Part shown: positions 1 to 10,225 of the stretch, in pieces | Layout of the letters: every line of letters starts with the position of its first letter | Position numbering within the stretch: the stretch's first letter is position 1 | NCBI GenBank assembly: GCA_036924285.1 | Contig: JAYKYS010000001.1 | Coordinates: forward strand, 2,764,501-2,828,500 | DNA length: 64,000 bases | DNA from: Asterella californica | Lineage: Eukaryota > Streptophyta > Marchantiopsida > Marchantiales > Aytoniaceae | Reading direction: 5' to 3' | Translations under genes and position numbers: made by a program | The notes under the pieces: model-generated | What the model saw: only the letters and a program-made list of their open reading frames with translations | Database searches by the model: none | Told to the model about the DNA's origin: nothing

Positions 1-1634
1 AGCACATTAGGCGCATTCCAACTTCCCGTAGCACAGCGCGCTTGAGAAGATCGATTGAGAGAGTGAGCTTCGCGAGTTAGCATTGAGAGAGGAATCGAGT
101 GAGGACATCGAGGTAGGAGAGAACAAGTTGGCAGCTAGGCGAAGGGTGAGATCGAATTGTTGGAGCACAAACAGCAGAGAGCGAAGGCGTTTTCTGTGAA
201 GCTCCCGAGAATCTGACAGTGGAGAGTGACGAGTAGAAGCGAAGGTGGACTCGAGGTGTGGACCGAAATTGACAGCAGGCGCAGTCGAGAGGAGTCGCAT
301 TGGAAGCTAAGACAAGAGCCAGAAGCGCGCGGAGGTCGAAGGCAACTCGGGGAGCCGAAGAAGACTGTAGAGGTTCTTCTCCCTTTTCTTTCCCCTTCCC
401 ACTTCTTCTCGCCTTTTCTTGGTACTCCCCGCGCTTCTTTGATTGTGTGCATGCAGCCTGATCGATTATCCCACCCCCCATTCTTTCTATTGAGACATTG
501 GGCGCGGAAGCGCTGCTCAATTTCTGTCAAGACATCTCCTTGCTTCTTCCCGAGCTCAATTCGAGCTTCCCTACTTCTAGCCCTCAAAATTGGAGACCCC
601 AACTATCAATTTCTCTACCCTACTACCTCACTACCCCCGAAACTTGGAACAGAAGACGATTCGGAAGATCAGAACATCTTCGGAAGACGCTTCTTAAACT
701 TGACCATCTTCGGAAGACTGTCTTCGGAAGACTGTCTTCGGAAGTCGACTGAACACAATTCGTATCAAGAGTGGATTTGCTTTGCTTTTGTGTTTAGAGA
801 GATTTGGTACGAATCCTGAGTGGTGTGGTGAGTTGTTTTGTTATTTCGAGAAGTTGGAAGTCGGGAACTAGGCCTGTGCCTCCCGGTCTTCCAAGCTTCT
901 CAACTCCCCATCTTCCTAGAGAGACTAGAAGACTGGAAGGCTGGCAAAATGAGCGAGAAGACGCGAGGGTCCATTCGGATCTCTTCTGTCCGATCCATAG
1001 CAGCCGTTCCTTCTTCTTCCCGAACTTAGAAGAGAGTGTGAGAAGTCTTGCTGGCAGAATCTGGAGTGAATGGTCGAGGGTCATGTTTTCCCACCGAGCA
1101 ACAAGCTTCTTCAAAGTGCGTATGAGAGGTGAGAAGTCAGAAGAACAGAGTGCAATTGTCTTGAGTCTGTTGTGAGGATAGATTGCACGTAGGAAGACGA
1201 AGACAGATGAGACCAGTGAAGGGAAGTCTGACTTCGGGAGGTCTTCCGAGAAAGACATTGAATCGGAAGCTGTCTCGAGTGTCTTCCCAGAGGCCACTGT
1301 CACCGCAGGAGCCCGCAACCATCTTCCGAACCTGTTATGCACTTGATGTTTCGCGAATCTTGTATCTTCTGATAGGAAGTAGGATGTAATGCAAGGTGGG
1401 TTGTCTTCTTGGTAATCCATGCGAGGCCTTGCTTAGATAGGATTGTTTAGATATAGCTCGGAAGACGAGAGCTATCTAGGAAGTACTGTTAGAATCCCGG
1501 AAGACGGAGTAGCTGTCTTCTGGAAGACTAGTTTCGTCTTCTGAAAAGTAGAAGCTAGACTGTGGGCACTTGGGAAGGACTGAGCCTTCAGCTCATAGTA
1601 GGTGCTTGTGGCTTAGTGCAACAGATCTTCCAGT

Positions 1635-3867
1635 ATGTCGATGCATCCTCGAGGGTTGGTGTTACCAGCAGCAGAGTTGGCAGAGGCCACGTCTTTTCTC
1701 AAGGAGTTGGGTCTCGATTTCTTCCTATGGGATTGGAACCTCGCAGATAAGTGACTTCTGGAGGAGGTGTGGGCAGCGTTGCCACCGCGTAACCGTGTAC
1801 CTGCGAAGACAGGAGTAGCTCGAGGAAGGCCATCTTCCTAGACAGAAGATTGGTGACGAAGGGCTTTTCACAACCAGAATCCGAGAACCGAGGATATTGG
1901 TTCGAGAAGAAGATCTTGCCCAAGATCGTGAGTTCGTGGCATGTGCCTGGGAGCACCACCTGTCTTTTCAAGGAAGACAGGCAGGGGAGGAACGGTTGGA
2001 AGATAGAATCTTACCGAGAGCCGAAGAAGCGACTTCTGGCGAAGTTGTTTCTGCATCTCTTTCCCAAGGGGAAAGCGCAAAAGACAAGGTACTTAGGAGA
2101 TCAGGACGTGGAGTTCCTGGAATCAGTGTGGGATGACAGAGTGCCCATCTACTGGAGCGCGTACATCCACAACTATGTATAGACGGAGCTAGCGTACTTG
2201 GGTACCCCGGCGGGAGGACACTTGACACCCTTCCTCTGCTACTTGTATGTAGCCATGGGGGATCTTAGGGAAGATCAGCTGGCAGGGTATGGGCCAACGG
2301 AGCGACAGGAGGTGAAGGAGGAGACCTCGGAAGACGACGACCGAGCGGCAGCCGCAACGTCCCCTCCCACTCTGATGTCACAGCTGAGGCTCGGCTCTCA
2401 CTAGAAGACACTTTTGGTGAGAGAAGATGAGTTTAGTGAGTCGGAAGACGCCACGCCACCGAGGAAGATGAGTCCCAGAAGTGTACCGAGGACACTCATC
2501 TCCCTCATTCATTCAAGATCAGAGTCCGACTCGGAGGAAGAACTGCTGAGTACCCGATCGGAGCAGAAGACCGCTTCTGCAACACCTGGGAGTCTTCCGA
2601 AGACTCCAGAAGACAAGAGAAGAAGGGATACTCCTACTGCGATGCGAGGAAGCGCAATGAAGAGACCCGCTCTTGCCATGAGGGATCTTCCACCCCGGAA
2701 GATGAGAAGGGTAGCTTCTTCTCGTGCGCAGAAGATGAAGGCCATTGTGGTGGAAGAGGCTTCCTTGCCTCTGGGAGACGAAGTCGACACCGCGGAGCGA
2801 GTGGTGGAGATGAACTTGTCTTCCGCAGGAAGACGACTAGAGGAATTTAGCGCCTACTTCCAGAAGGAGATCCAGCCAGCTATGGAGTTGTTCGAGAAGA
2901 GAGCGAAGGCTCATGAGAGGCCCTTGTAACTTGGATTCGGCCTGCGCATCTTGTTGCGACAAGGAGAAGACCAGAAGAAGACGGAGTCGCTGGAAGCTAG
3001 TCTCCGCAGTTGCAGGCGCGCGTGCAGCAGCGCGATCAAGAAGTCCTCCGAGTGCGAGAGAAGACCATCACCCTCGCAGACGAGCAGATCACTTGGAAGA
3101 CGCAACGAGAAGCCGCAGAAGCGCGAGTTGCAGTTGAGAAGACGCAGCGGGAAGCAGCGGAGGCTCGTGCACAAGAGATGCTAGCACAGTCGGTGGAAGC
3201 GCTTCGGAAGAAGTTCAACTTCACCGCGGGTAGGAAGCTACTTACCTTAGCTAGAGGATGGGACAGCGAGTCCAAGACAAGGTTGGTGGAATGCCGGGAG
3301 AGCATGTTCAGGTACTTAGATCGGCAGATAGAAGGAGTGAAGACACTTTATGGTCTTCCCTCGCTTCCGACACCTGCAACCGCATCTTCCCACGCTCTAG
3401 CACCATCGACTGGTTCCGGAATGCAGAAGGAGGAGTTTGACCTCGCTGTGCACTTGGTAGTGACAGCGTTGGAAGCCGAGAAGACACCGGAAGACGCCCC
3501 GGAAGACAAGATGTCTTCTGGAAGACAGGAAGACGAACCGTCTTCTCAGGTATTCCGAGTGGAGGAAGCGACTTCCCCGAACCCCTATGAGGTCGCCATG
3601 GTCCCTAGTCCCGCACCAATGGCTCAGAAGACGGAAGAAGCATCGATCGATTCCGCTTCCCAGAAGACGCTTTTGTCTTCCGAAGCAGAAGCCGAAGTCG
3701 AGGAAGACGCAGCAGCAGCGACAGCAGAGCCAGCCAAGGACGATGAGGAGGAAACCACCTCAGTGACACCCGAGGTAACTGCAAGGCTTTCTAGCTTATC
3801 AGAAGCCACGTTAGGAGCTCCGATAGGAGCAGATCAGGTAGAGATTGTCACCGAGCAATCAGAGTAG
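1635..3867 (+). pseudogene. LTR-encoded coiled-coil protein, broken copy in the 5' LTR
   Basis: The frame opens with the peptide MSMHPRG, as in the other LTR copies. It stops early: near 1748 the sequence has GATAAGTGA where the 3' LTR has GACCAGGGA. Later pieces in other frames keep the recognisable parts. There is a region ending GDLREDQLAGYG (about 2200-2300), then an acidic and serine-rich stretch with a basic patch (2414-2800), then a glutamate- and arginine-rich coiled coil (2800-3250), then an acidic tail to the stop at 3865-3867. A deletion near 3008 and a stop at 2927-2929 also break it. I do not recognise a named family. The function is unknown. It is sense to the element and would be read from an LTR transcript. 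Confidence 0.7.
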
Positions 3868-3870
3868 TTA

Positions 3871-3875
3871 GTAAC
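3871..3875. other. Target-site duplication of the solo LTR (pair at 25600-25604)
   Basis: GTAAC at 3871-3875 and ATAAC at 25600-25604 flank the inverted solo LTR. The uninterrupted 3' LTR reads GTTAGTAACTCCATTG at this point, so five bases were duplicated and one has since changed. Confidence 0.75.
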
Positions 3876-5514
3876 TATAGTGATGCAGGATTTCTCCTTT
3901 TGCCCATTTAGTATACAAGATATCGTTCCCACAGAGGATTTGCACAAGTAACGCTGCTCTAAGTTCTAAGATCTGTTCAAACACACAAACACACGGGTTT
4001 TGTCTAGAAATCCCGTCTTCTCACAAAACCACACAAAACCACACGTCTTCCAGACACGCCAAATGGGGCTCTGGAACTAAACCAACAACTACCAACTAAA
4101 ATATCACACAACTATTCACAGAGAAGCTCGGGAAGACGATCTTCCTGCTTCCAGGTTGCTTCTTCCGGTCTTCTCGATACCGTCTTCCCGAAGCGATTCT
4201 CGTCTTCTGGGGGTTCAGCTCGTCTTCTCACACCTCCAGAAGGCTGCCCTGCTTCGCAGAAGTCGACTAGCAACGGTCGTTACACCTTATTCTCACACTC
4301 ACATTCCAACGGGTTAGATAAATCACAGGGTGTATGCCCCATGTAGCCTTCCCAGGCTTCTGCCTACGGAAGTTGTCTTCCTGTAGCACTACAACGACAT
4401 TCATCTTCACGGAAGCTCAATAGAAGTATCGGAAACTCACTAGAAGAAGGTAAGAAGATGGGGAAGATGGGAGAAGATGGGGAAGATGAGAAAATCCAAA
4501 CAAGAGAAAACAAGATGAAAAGAGGGAATTAAGATTCCGACAGGCTTCTAGTCTGGATCCTGACTAACAAGCCATCTCTGCTTGTAATTGTTTGGGGAGG
4601 AAGACAACAAACGTGAGTACAGTAGCACCGTCTTCTACTCGAGGATGTCGTCTTCTGCTGTGGGAAGAAGGCTTCTTTCTTCTTCACTTCGCTGCTCTGA
4701 CTGCTCTGTCTTCCGGGATCCCTTACCTAGAAGACCGTTCGTACGTAGATCCCAAGTGCTCTACTGAACGAGTCAAGCTACACTTCCACAACTGCTGACA
4801 GTCACCGCCACTCAAGAAGAACATTTCCCATGCACAATTGGGAGTGAATTCAATGAACCCACCATCCAGAAGACATGGACAAAGCTTCTGCACTCAAATC
4901 CACAATCTATTCCCCGAGAAGAAGTCACAATGGCATTGGGAAGCTCACTCCCTCTACTTCCTGCGTCTACTCCTCGACACACCTGCCTAGCTAACAAGAC
5001 TGCACGAGGATGCCGTTCCCTGTTCCCAGACTGTCCACTACTTCTACCTACATCTTCGAACCACTGATGGTACGAGTATGCAGACCCCTTCTGTATATTC
5101 CAAGACTATTTGTATGTTTCCAACAACGGGTGTAGTGAGCTAAGACTGTCTATCCTGTGTCTCTGCTCTAATGTGTCTCGTCCGCCTGCACCATTGAATC
5201 GATGTGTGCAGTCGCTACAGAATTCTACAGAACTGGTAGCACAGACAGAACTCTATCTCCTACTCTGCTATCCTACTTATGTTGCTGCCGTGAGAACCAG
5301 GGGAGGCGACCACCAGGGAGAGAGAGGCGTTGACAGGAGGGTTGCTACCTCACATGCAAGCGGTTCCCCTGCCCGAATTGGTCATCTGCCTTGTCCTTCC
5401 TACGCTACCTATGCTGCCACATGGTGTCCTAACTAATATTACATGGGAAAATTGCCACCCTTAAGATAACATGTTCGATTCTACTATATTTGGAATGATG
5501 AATGAAGTTACTAA
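3876..5514 (-). repeat. 3' third of the solo LTR, non-coding
   Basis: This is the reverse complement of 25605-27206 and of 38028-39297 plus 46801-47137. It holds several GAAGAC words and a run of short GGGAAGATGG repeats near 4455-4485. I see no gene in it on the sense strand of the element. Confidence 0.75.
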
Positions 5515-6597
5515 CTACTCAGATTGCACGGAGGCAATCTCTACCTGATCTGCTCCTATCGGAGCTCCTAATGCGGCTTCTGATAAGCTAGAAAGCCCTG
5601 TAGTTACCTCGGGTGTCACTGAGGTGGCTTCCTCCTCATCGTCTCTTGCTGGCTCTGCTGTCGCTGCTGCTGCGTCTTCCTCGGCTTCGGCTTCTACTTT
5701 GGAAGACAGAAGCGTCTTCTGGGAAGCGGAGTCGACCGGTGCTTCTTCTGTCTTCTGAGGCACGGGTGCGGGACTAGAGACCATGGGGACCTCATGGGGA
5801 TCCGGGGAAGTCGCTTCCTCCACGCGGAATACTTGGAAAGATGGCTCGTCTTCCTGTCTTTCAGAAGACATCTTGTCTTCCGGGGCGTCTTCTGGAGTCT
5901 TCTCGGCTTCCAACGCTGTCACCACCAAGTGTACAGCGAGATCGAACTCCTCCTTCTCCATTCCGGATCCAGTCGATGGTGCTGGAGCGTGGGAAGATGC
6001 GGTTGCAGGGGTCGGAAGCGAGAGAAGACCATAAAGTGTCTTCACTCCTTCTACCTATCGATCCAAGTACCTGAACATGCTCTCCCGACATTCCACCAAC
6101 ATCGCTTTGGACTCGCTGTCCCATCCTCCAGCTAAGGTAAGTAACTTCCTACCTGCGGTGTAGTTGAACTTCTTCCGAAGCGCTTCCACCGACTGTGCCA
6201 ACATCTTCTGTGCACGGGCCTCTGCTGCTTCCCGCTGCGTCTTCTCAGCTGCAGCTCGCGCTTCCGCGGCTTCTCGCTGCGTCTTCCATTTGGTCTGCTC
6301 TTCTGCGAGGGTGGTGATCTTCTCCCGCACTCGGGTGACTTCCTGATTGCACTGCTGTACCCGTGCCTACAACTCCTGGTTGCTCTTCCGAAGCTGCACC
6401 AGCTCCTTGGCAGAAGCGGCTGCTTCCGCCTTGTACCTAGCTGCAAGCTTCTCCGTGGTGCGGAGACTAGCTTCCAGCGACTCCGTCTTCTTCTGGTCTT
6501 CCCCTTGTCGCAGCAAAGTGCGCAGGCCGAATCCAGGTTGTAAGGGCTTCTCCTGTGCCCTCGCTCTCCTCTCCAGCAACTCCATAGCTGGCTGGAT

Positions 6598-7933
6598 CTC
6601 CTTCTGGAAGTAGGCGCTAAATTCCTCCAGTCGTCTTCCTGCGGAAGACAAGTTCATCTCCACCACTCGCTCCGCGGTGTCGACTTCGTCTCCCAGAGGC
6701 AAGGAAGCCTCTTCCACCACAATGGCCTTCATCTTCTGCGCACGAGAAGAAGCTACCCTTCTCATCTTCCGGGGTGGAAGATCCCTCATGGCAAGAGCGG
6801 GTCTCTTCACTACGCTTCCTCGCATCGCAGTAGGAGTATCCCTTCTTCTTTTGTCTTCTGGAGTCTTCGGAAGACTCCCAAGTGTTGCAGAAGCGGTCTT
6901 CTGCTCCGATCGGGTACTCAGCAGTACTTTCTCCGAGTCGGACTCTGATCTTGAATGAATGAGGGAGATGAGTGTCCTCGGTACACTTCTGGGACCCATC
7001 TTCCTCGGTGGCGTGGCGTCTTCCGACTCACTAAACTCATCTTCCCTCACCAAAAGTGTCTTCTAGTGAGAGCCGAGCCTCAGCTGTGACATCAGAGTGG
7101 GAGGAGACGTTGCGGCTGCCGCTCGGTCGTCGTCTTCCGAGGTCTCCTCCTTCACCTCCTGTCGCTCCGTTGGCCCATACACTGTCATCTGATCTTCCCT
7201 AAGATCCCCCATGGCTACATACAAGTAGCAGAGGAAGGGCGTCAGGTGTCCTCCTGGCGCTCCGTTGGCCCATCTCCTTCTGGAAGGAGGCACTGAACTC
7301 CTCCAGTCGTCTTCCTGCGGAAGATAAGTTCATCTCCACCACTCGCTCCGCGGTGTCGACTTCGTCTTCCAGAGACAAGGAAGCCTCTTCCACCACTACG
7401 GCCTTCATCTTCTGCGCACGAGAAGAAGCTACTCTTCTCATCTTCCGGGGTGGGAGACTCCTCATGGCAGGAGCGGCTCTCTTCTTTGCGCTTCCTCGCA
7501 TCACAGCAGGAGTGCCCATCCATCCTTCGTCTTCTGGAGTCTTCGGAAGACTCCCAGGCGTTGCAGAAGTAGTCTTCTGCTCTGATCGGGTACTCAGCAG
7601 GTCTTCTTCCGAGTCGGACTCCGATCCTGAATGAATGAGGGAGATGGGTGTCCTCGGTACACTTCTGGGACCCATCTTCCTCAGTGGCGTGGCGTCTTCC
7701 GACCCACTAGACTCATCTTCCCTCACCAGAAGCGTCTTCTGGTGAGAGCCGGGCCTCAGCTGTAGCATCAGAGTGGGAGGGGACGTTGCTGCTGCCTCTC
7801 GGTCATCGTCTTCTGAGGTCTCCTCCTTCACCTCCTGTCGCTCCGTTGGCCCATACACTACCATCTGATCTTCCTTAAGATCCCCCATGGCTACATACAA
7901 GTAGCAGAGGAAGGGCGTCAGGTGTCCTCCCGC
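6598..7933. repeat. Tandem duplication inside the solo LTR (about 660-bp unit, twice)
   Basis: The stretches 6598-7254 and 7275-7933 align along their length. They differ at many positions: for example the left copy has CGCAGTAGGAGTATCC where the right has CACAGCAGGAGTGCCC. The left half resembles the 5' LTR of D, and the right half is more distinct. The junction lies near 7255-7275. The divergence argues for joining of two different LTR variants, not a recent copy. Confidence 0.75.
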
Positions 7934-7962
7934 CGGGGTACCCAAATATGCTAGCTCCGTCT

Positions 7963-7966
7963 GTAC
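7963..7966. other. Target-site duplication of element A (pair at 16731-16734)
   Basis: GTAC is present immediately before the left LTR and immediately after the right LTR. Uninterrupted copies of the host LTR read CTCCGTCTGTACATAG here. A five-base reading does not match (TGTAC against GTACG), so the duplication is four bases. Confidence 0.8.
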
Positions 7967-8353
7967 TGTAACGACCTATGTTACACATAGGAAGTTTGTC
8001 AATTAGTAAGGTGTTTAGTTATAACTAAGGGTTGAGAATGTTTATTTGCTGCCAAAGTACTTTTAGGAGGTATCAAGTTAGTCATGACTAGCTAAAAGTT
8101 AGTTATGGTTAAACTTAGCTGTACTTTTGGCAGAATTCAGATATTTGCTAAAGAGTGAGCACTACTATCTTGTCATCTTGTCTAAAAGGTAGAAAGGAGG
8201 TGGAAAGTATCTCTTATCTCCTTTTTGACTTGATATTAGTGGTTGGATTAAAGTTGTGGACTTTGTGGGCATTAAAAACAAGAAGAGATTCCACATGTTT
8301 CCTTTTTAGTGGGTCCTAGTGTAGAGGGGGGGTGGAAATTCGAGATTCCTTGA

Positions 8354-8377
8354 GAATATTCCAGAATCCTTCTAGAA
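8354..8377. promoter_or_regulatory. Heat-shock-type element in the LTR of A
   Basis: The sequence contains GAATATTCCAGAA, a perfect GAAnnTTCnnGAA trimer (8354-8366). After a three-base gap it is followed by TTCTAGAA (8370-8377). It lies about 150 bp upstream of the TATA box. The same site is in the right LTR at 16203-16226. This matches the heat-shock-factor binding consensus; activity is inferred. Confidence 0.55.
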
Positions 8378-8477
8378 GTTGTTGACTTTGAAGGAATAAG
8401 CCCATGTGAAAAGGTAAAAAGCCCATGTGATCAATGCTTTTACCTTAAGTAATATCTTAGTAAAACCCGGTAAAAGT

Positions 8478-8492
8478 AGTTACGGCTGAGTT
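8478..8492. promoter_or_regulatory. 15-bp motif shared by the LTRs of A, B and C
   Basis: AGTTACGGCTGAGTT here corresponds to AGTTACGGCTAAGTT in element B (17898-17912) and AGTTATAACTAAGTT in element C (39431-39445). It lies about 35 bp upstream of the TATA box of A. The right LTR copy is at 16327-16341. GTTA/TAAC cores are typical of plant MYB sites; that link is inference. Confidence 0.5.
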
Positions 8493-8523
8493 ACCGAGGG
8501 TACCAAAGTAAAAACCTAGAATG

Positions 8524-8531
8524 TATAAATA
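8524..8531 (+). promoter_or_regulatory. TATA box of the element A LTR
   Basis: TATAAATA followed by GAGGAG. It is the only good TATA box in this part of the LTR, so transcription would start near 8555. The right LTR copy is at 16373-16380. Confidence 0.6.
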
Positions 8532-8885
8532 GAGGAGTAGAGAAGAGCTCCTCATCCTTGTTTTCACATTGTCGTAATGACAACTTGAGTAATATAGAGA
8601 GTGTGGGACATTTTTAGCATGTGAGAACTTGAGAGACGTCGTTAGAATAGAGGATTTTAGTGGATGAGATTATGGAGATTTTAGTTGATAAGTTTGTGGG
8701 TGTATGAATGAGAGTGAACTTAGCATTTTTCCCTTCAAGATTCATGGTGTGCTTCCATCAAAGCCATCAGAGGTGACCCCTGAGTGAGAGACAGGCCCGA
8801 TAGTTGCAGATTCGTGGATGACGATCGTGGAGGTTAAGAGATCGGGGGGTAGTTGATCGTTAGGACCGCGGAGGGTTTACATTTT

Positions 8886-8903
8886 TGGTTCCGTTGCCGG
8901 GAC
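8886..8903 (+). other. Primer-binding site of element A
   Basis: TGGTTCCGTTGCCGGGAC lies four bases after the LTR end. It resembles the plant tRNA-Asp primer site (TGGCGCCGTTGCCGGGGA) with changes at positions 4 and 5. Element C has the identical site. Confidence 0.7.
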
Positions 8904-8927
8904 CTCACTTGAAGGGATCGTTGAACG

Positions 8928-9098
8928 ATGTTTAGAGTTCAGTTCTATATTCGACAAAAGGAGATTATGAGAGAGCACATGGAGAGAACGTTGGGAGGAG
9001 AGAGAGCTAACGCGATGTTAGCAACGTTAGAACCTTTCGTGTATCCCGTAGTGATATATGACGCGTTCGAAGTCATTCTTTACATCTTGTTCACTTAG
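8928..9098 (+). CDS. Small leader reading frame A1 (56 codons)
   Basis: This is the first ATG after the primer site. It encodes 56 residues with the core LGGERAN, then PFVYPVVIYDAFEVILYILF near the C-terminus. The same pattern occurs in A2 (10702-10866) and in B1 and B2 of element B (18505-18929): a [LF]-[GD]-E box, then P-[FVI]-x-x-P-x-V-x-Y, then alternating hydrophobic residues ending in L. I do not recognise a known family. The conservation between elements of different lineages suggests a real peptide. It could also act as an upstream frame that limits or channels translation of gag-pol. The function is unknown. Confidence 0.6.
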   Translation: MFRVQFYIRQKEIMREHMERTLGGERANAMLATLEPFVYPVVIYDAFEVILYILFT

Positions 9099-9174
9099 AA
9101 AGGGTTTGAGGAGAGTTGAAAGAAGGTGCAACAAGAGTTGTAGAGAAAGGAGGAGAGAAAAGTTATTAGAGGAG
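9099..9174. other. Leader of element A between A1 and the 190-bp repeat
   Basis: Purine-rich leader with no frame of note. Confidence 0.5.
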
Positions 9175-9700
9175 AGAAATTTGTGAGTTTAGAAATTCTG
9201 CTCTCTGGAAAATTTGTACAGTCGCTGTCAACTTTTCTGTGAATTTTATTTTCCTGTGAAACTTTCCAGTGTTTTAGATTGGCTGATAACCTATCTAAGA
9301 CAAAAGAAATCATAGGAAAAGGTGGTCTAGAGAGGGAGCAATGATTTTTCAAAATTGAGGGGGTCTATTCGTGAGAGTTGAGGAATTCTGTTCTCTGGAA
9401 AAAGTTTACAGTCAGTGTCAGATTTTCTGTGAATTTTATTTTCCTGAGAAACTTTCCAGTGTTTTAGAGTGGCTGATAAGCTATCCAGGACAAAAGAAAT
9501 CATGAGAAGATGAGGTCTGAAGAGGGAGAAAGGATTTTTCAAAGTGGAGGGGGTTGACAACCATGAGGGAAGTGAAAATATACAAATTTCAGTTCTCTGA
9601 AAATTTGTACAGTCATCACCATCTCTTCTGATTAGGGAAGTTTCTGTTGAAACTTCATGATTTAGTAGCTTGGAGGTTGAGCTACTGGAGACCACAAAAA
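9175..9700 (+). repeat. 190-bp tandem repeat in the leader of element A, about 2.7 copies
   Basis: The sequence around CTCTGGAAA recurs at about 9201, 9391 and 9593. Each of the first two units continues with TCTGTGAATTTTATTTTCCTG, a shared GTTTTAGA block, GGCTGATAA and AAAGAAATCAT. The third unit is shorter and more diverged. Frames on the opposite strand here are side effects of the repeat. A related stretch with GATAAGCTATC and AAATCATGAG occurs in the leader of element C near 40390-40435, so parts may serve RNA packaging or dimerisation; that is inference. Confidence 0.7.
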
Positions 9701-9769
9701 TCTTGGAGAGATCTCTTACCAACTAAGAGAGATACGTTTCGGCATACAAGGAGGTCTTGAAGATACGTC

Positions 9770-10087
9770 ATGGGGAATCCAGTTCGAATGACGAGGTGGA
9801 AGAAGAGACGTTTAGGAGTTCGAACAGAGACGGAGAAGCCCAAGTTAAGTATAGATGAGTTACGAACACGCATCTATAGCACTTGGGGTGCCCTCTTTAC
9901 TCTATACGAAGAAGCTTCCGCGACAATTGGCACAGATTTGAAGAAAGTCGAGTTTAAAGCATCATTCACTATGGAGGCCACGAATGCTCCTGGTGAAATA
10001 GAGTTGGATCCTTACAAGAGTGAGTTCAAGATGTCTGTTGTGATGAGTACAAACGAGGGTGAGGAGGATCATATCTTTGATAGTTAA
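9770..10087 (+). CDS. Unidentified leader protein of element A (105 residues)
   Basis: The frame starts with ATG and encodes 105 residues with a basic N-terminus (TRWKKRRLGVR). The middle (ELRTRIYSTWGALFTLYEEA) looks helical, and the C-terminal half has alternating hydrophobic and charged residues. I do not recognise it. Element C has no obvious counterpart in its leader, so it may be lineage-specific or spurious. It lies between the tandem repeat and the zinc-knuckle frame on the sense strand of an otherwise intact element. Confidence 0.4.
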   Translation: MGNPVRMTRWKKRRLGVRTETEKPKLSIDELRTRIYSTWGALFTLYEEASATIGTDLKKVEFKASFTMEATNAPGEIELDPYKSEFKMSVVMSTNEGEEDHIFDS

Positions 10088-10225
10088 TATTAGATTAGAT
10101 TTTATTTCGTGTATAGCATGTATAATGCACGATTTCTAATATAAAGCTCGGAAGAGTTAAGAAAGTAATGTAGAATTATTTTCCTCTATGATATTTTGTC
10201 CACTTAATGGTTGAGAAGGTGCAAC

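Larger units (their letters stand above)
1..3875 (+). repeat. 5' LTR of element D, first part
   Basis: This stretch aligns base for base with 34291-38033 of the 3' LTR apart from substitutions and indels. It lacks about 108 bp near 3008 that the 3' copy has, and it keeps about 200 bp near 1750-1990 that the 3' copy lost. It ends at GTAAC, where the inverted solo LTR is inserted, and resumes at 25605. The first 1.6 kb hold many GAAGAC/GTCTTC words and no convincing gene. The overlapping frames on both strands there are poorly conserved between copies. Confidence 0.85.
5515..7966 (-). pseudogene. LTR-encoded coiled-coil protein, C-terminal part, broken copy in the solo LTR
   Basis: Read right to left, the frame continues from 16731 across the element A insertion. 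It gives the GDLKEDQ region, the acidic/serine part (7945-7199), then a second copy of that part from a tandem duplication (7293-6600), the coiled coil (6600-6055) and the acidic tail ending at 5515. Frames change near 7063, near 6366 and between 6330 and 6045, and several stops are present. Compared with the longest copy at 35937-38023 the residues are mostly the same. It is not functional as it stands. Confidence 0.7.
7967..8881 (+). repeat. Left LTR of element A
   Basis: The 915-bp LTR begins TGTAACGACC and ends GGGTTTACA. It holds a heat-shock-type element (8354-8377), the shared 15-bp motif (8478-8492) and a TATA box (8524-8531). A variant of the motif, AGTTATAACTAAGGG, lies at 8012-8026. 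Confidence 0.95.

Noticed and set aside
226..819. A 197-codon open frame near the window start
   Set aside because: It lies in the non-coding first part of the D LTR, overlaps frames on both strands, and is not kept open in the other LTR copies.
4803..5436. An antisense frame in the 3' third of the D LTR (with TATQEEHFPCTIGSEF)
   Set aside because: It is open in pieces in more than one LTR copy, but the frame is broken differently in each and no domain is recognisable. LTR-LTR similarity alone explains the match.
9095..9722. Minus-strand frames of 85 and 131 codons in element A
   Set aside because: They fall in the 190-bp tandem repeat, read against the element and have no domain.
10211..10225. 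An earlier start for the zinc-knuckle frame of element A
   Set aside because: The codon at 10211 is TTG. The ATG at 10226 fits the homologue in element C.
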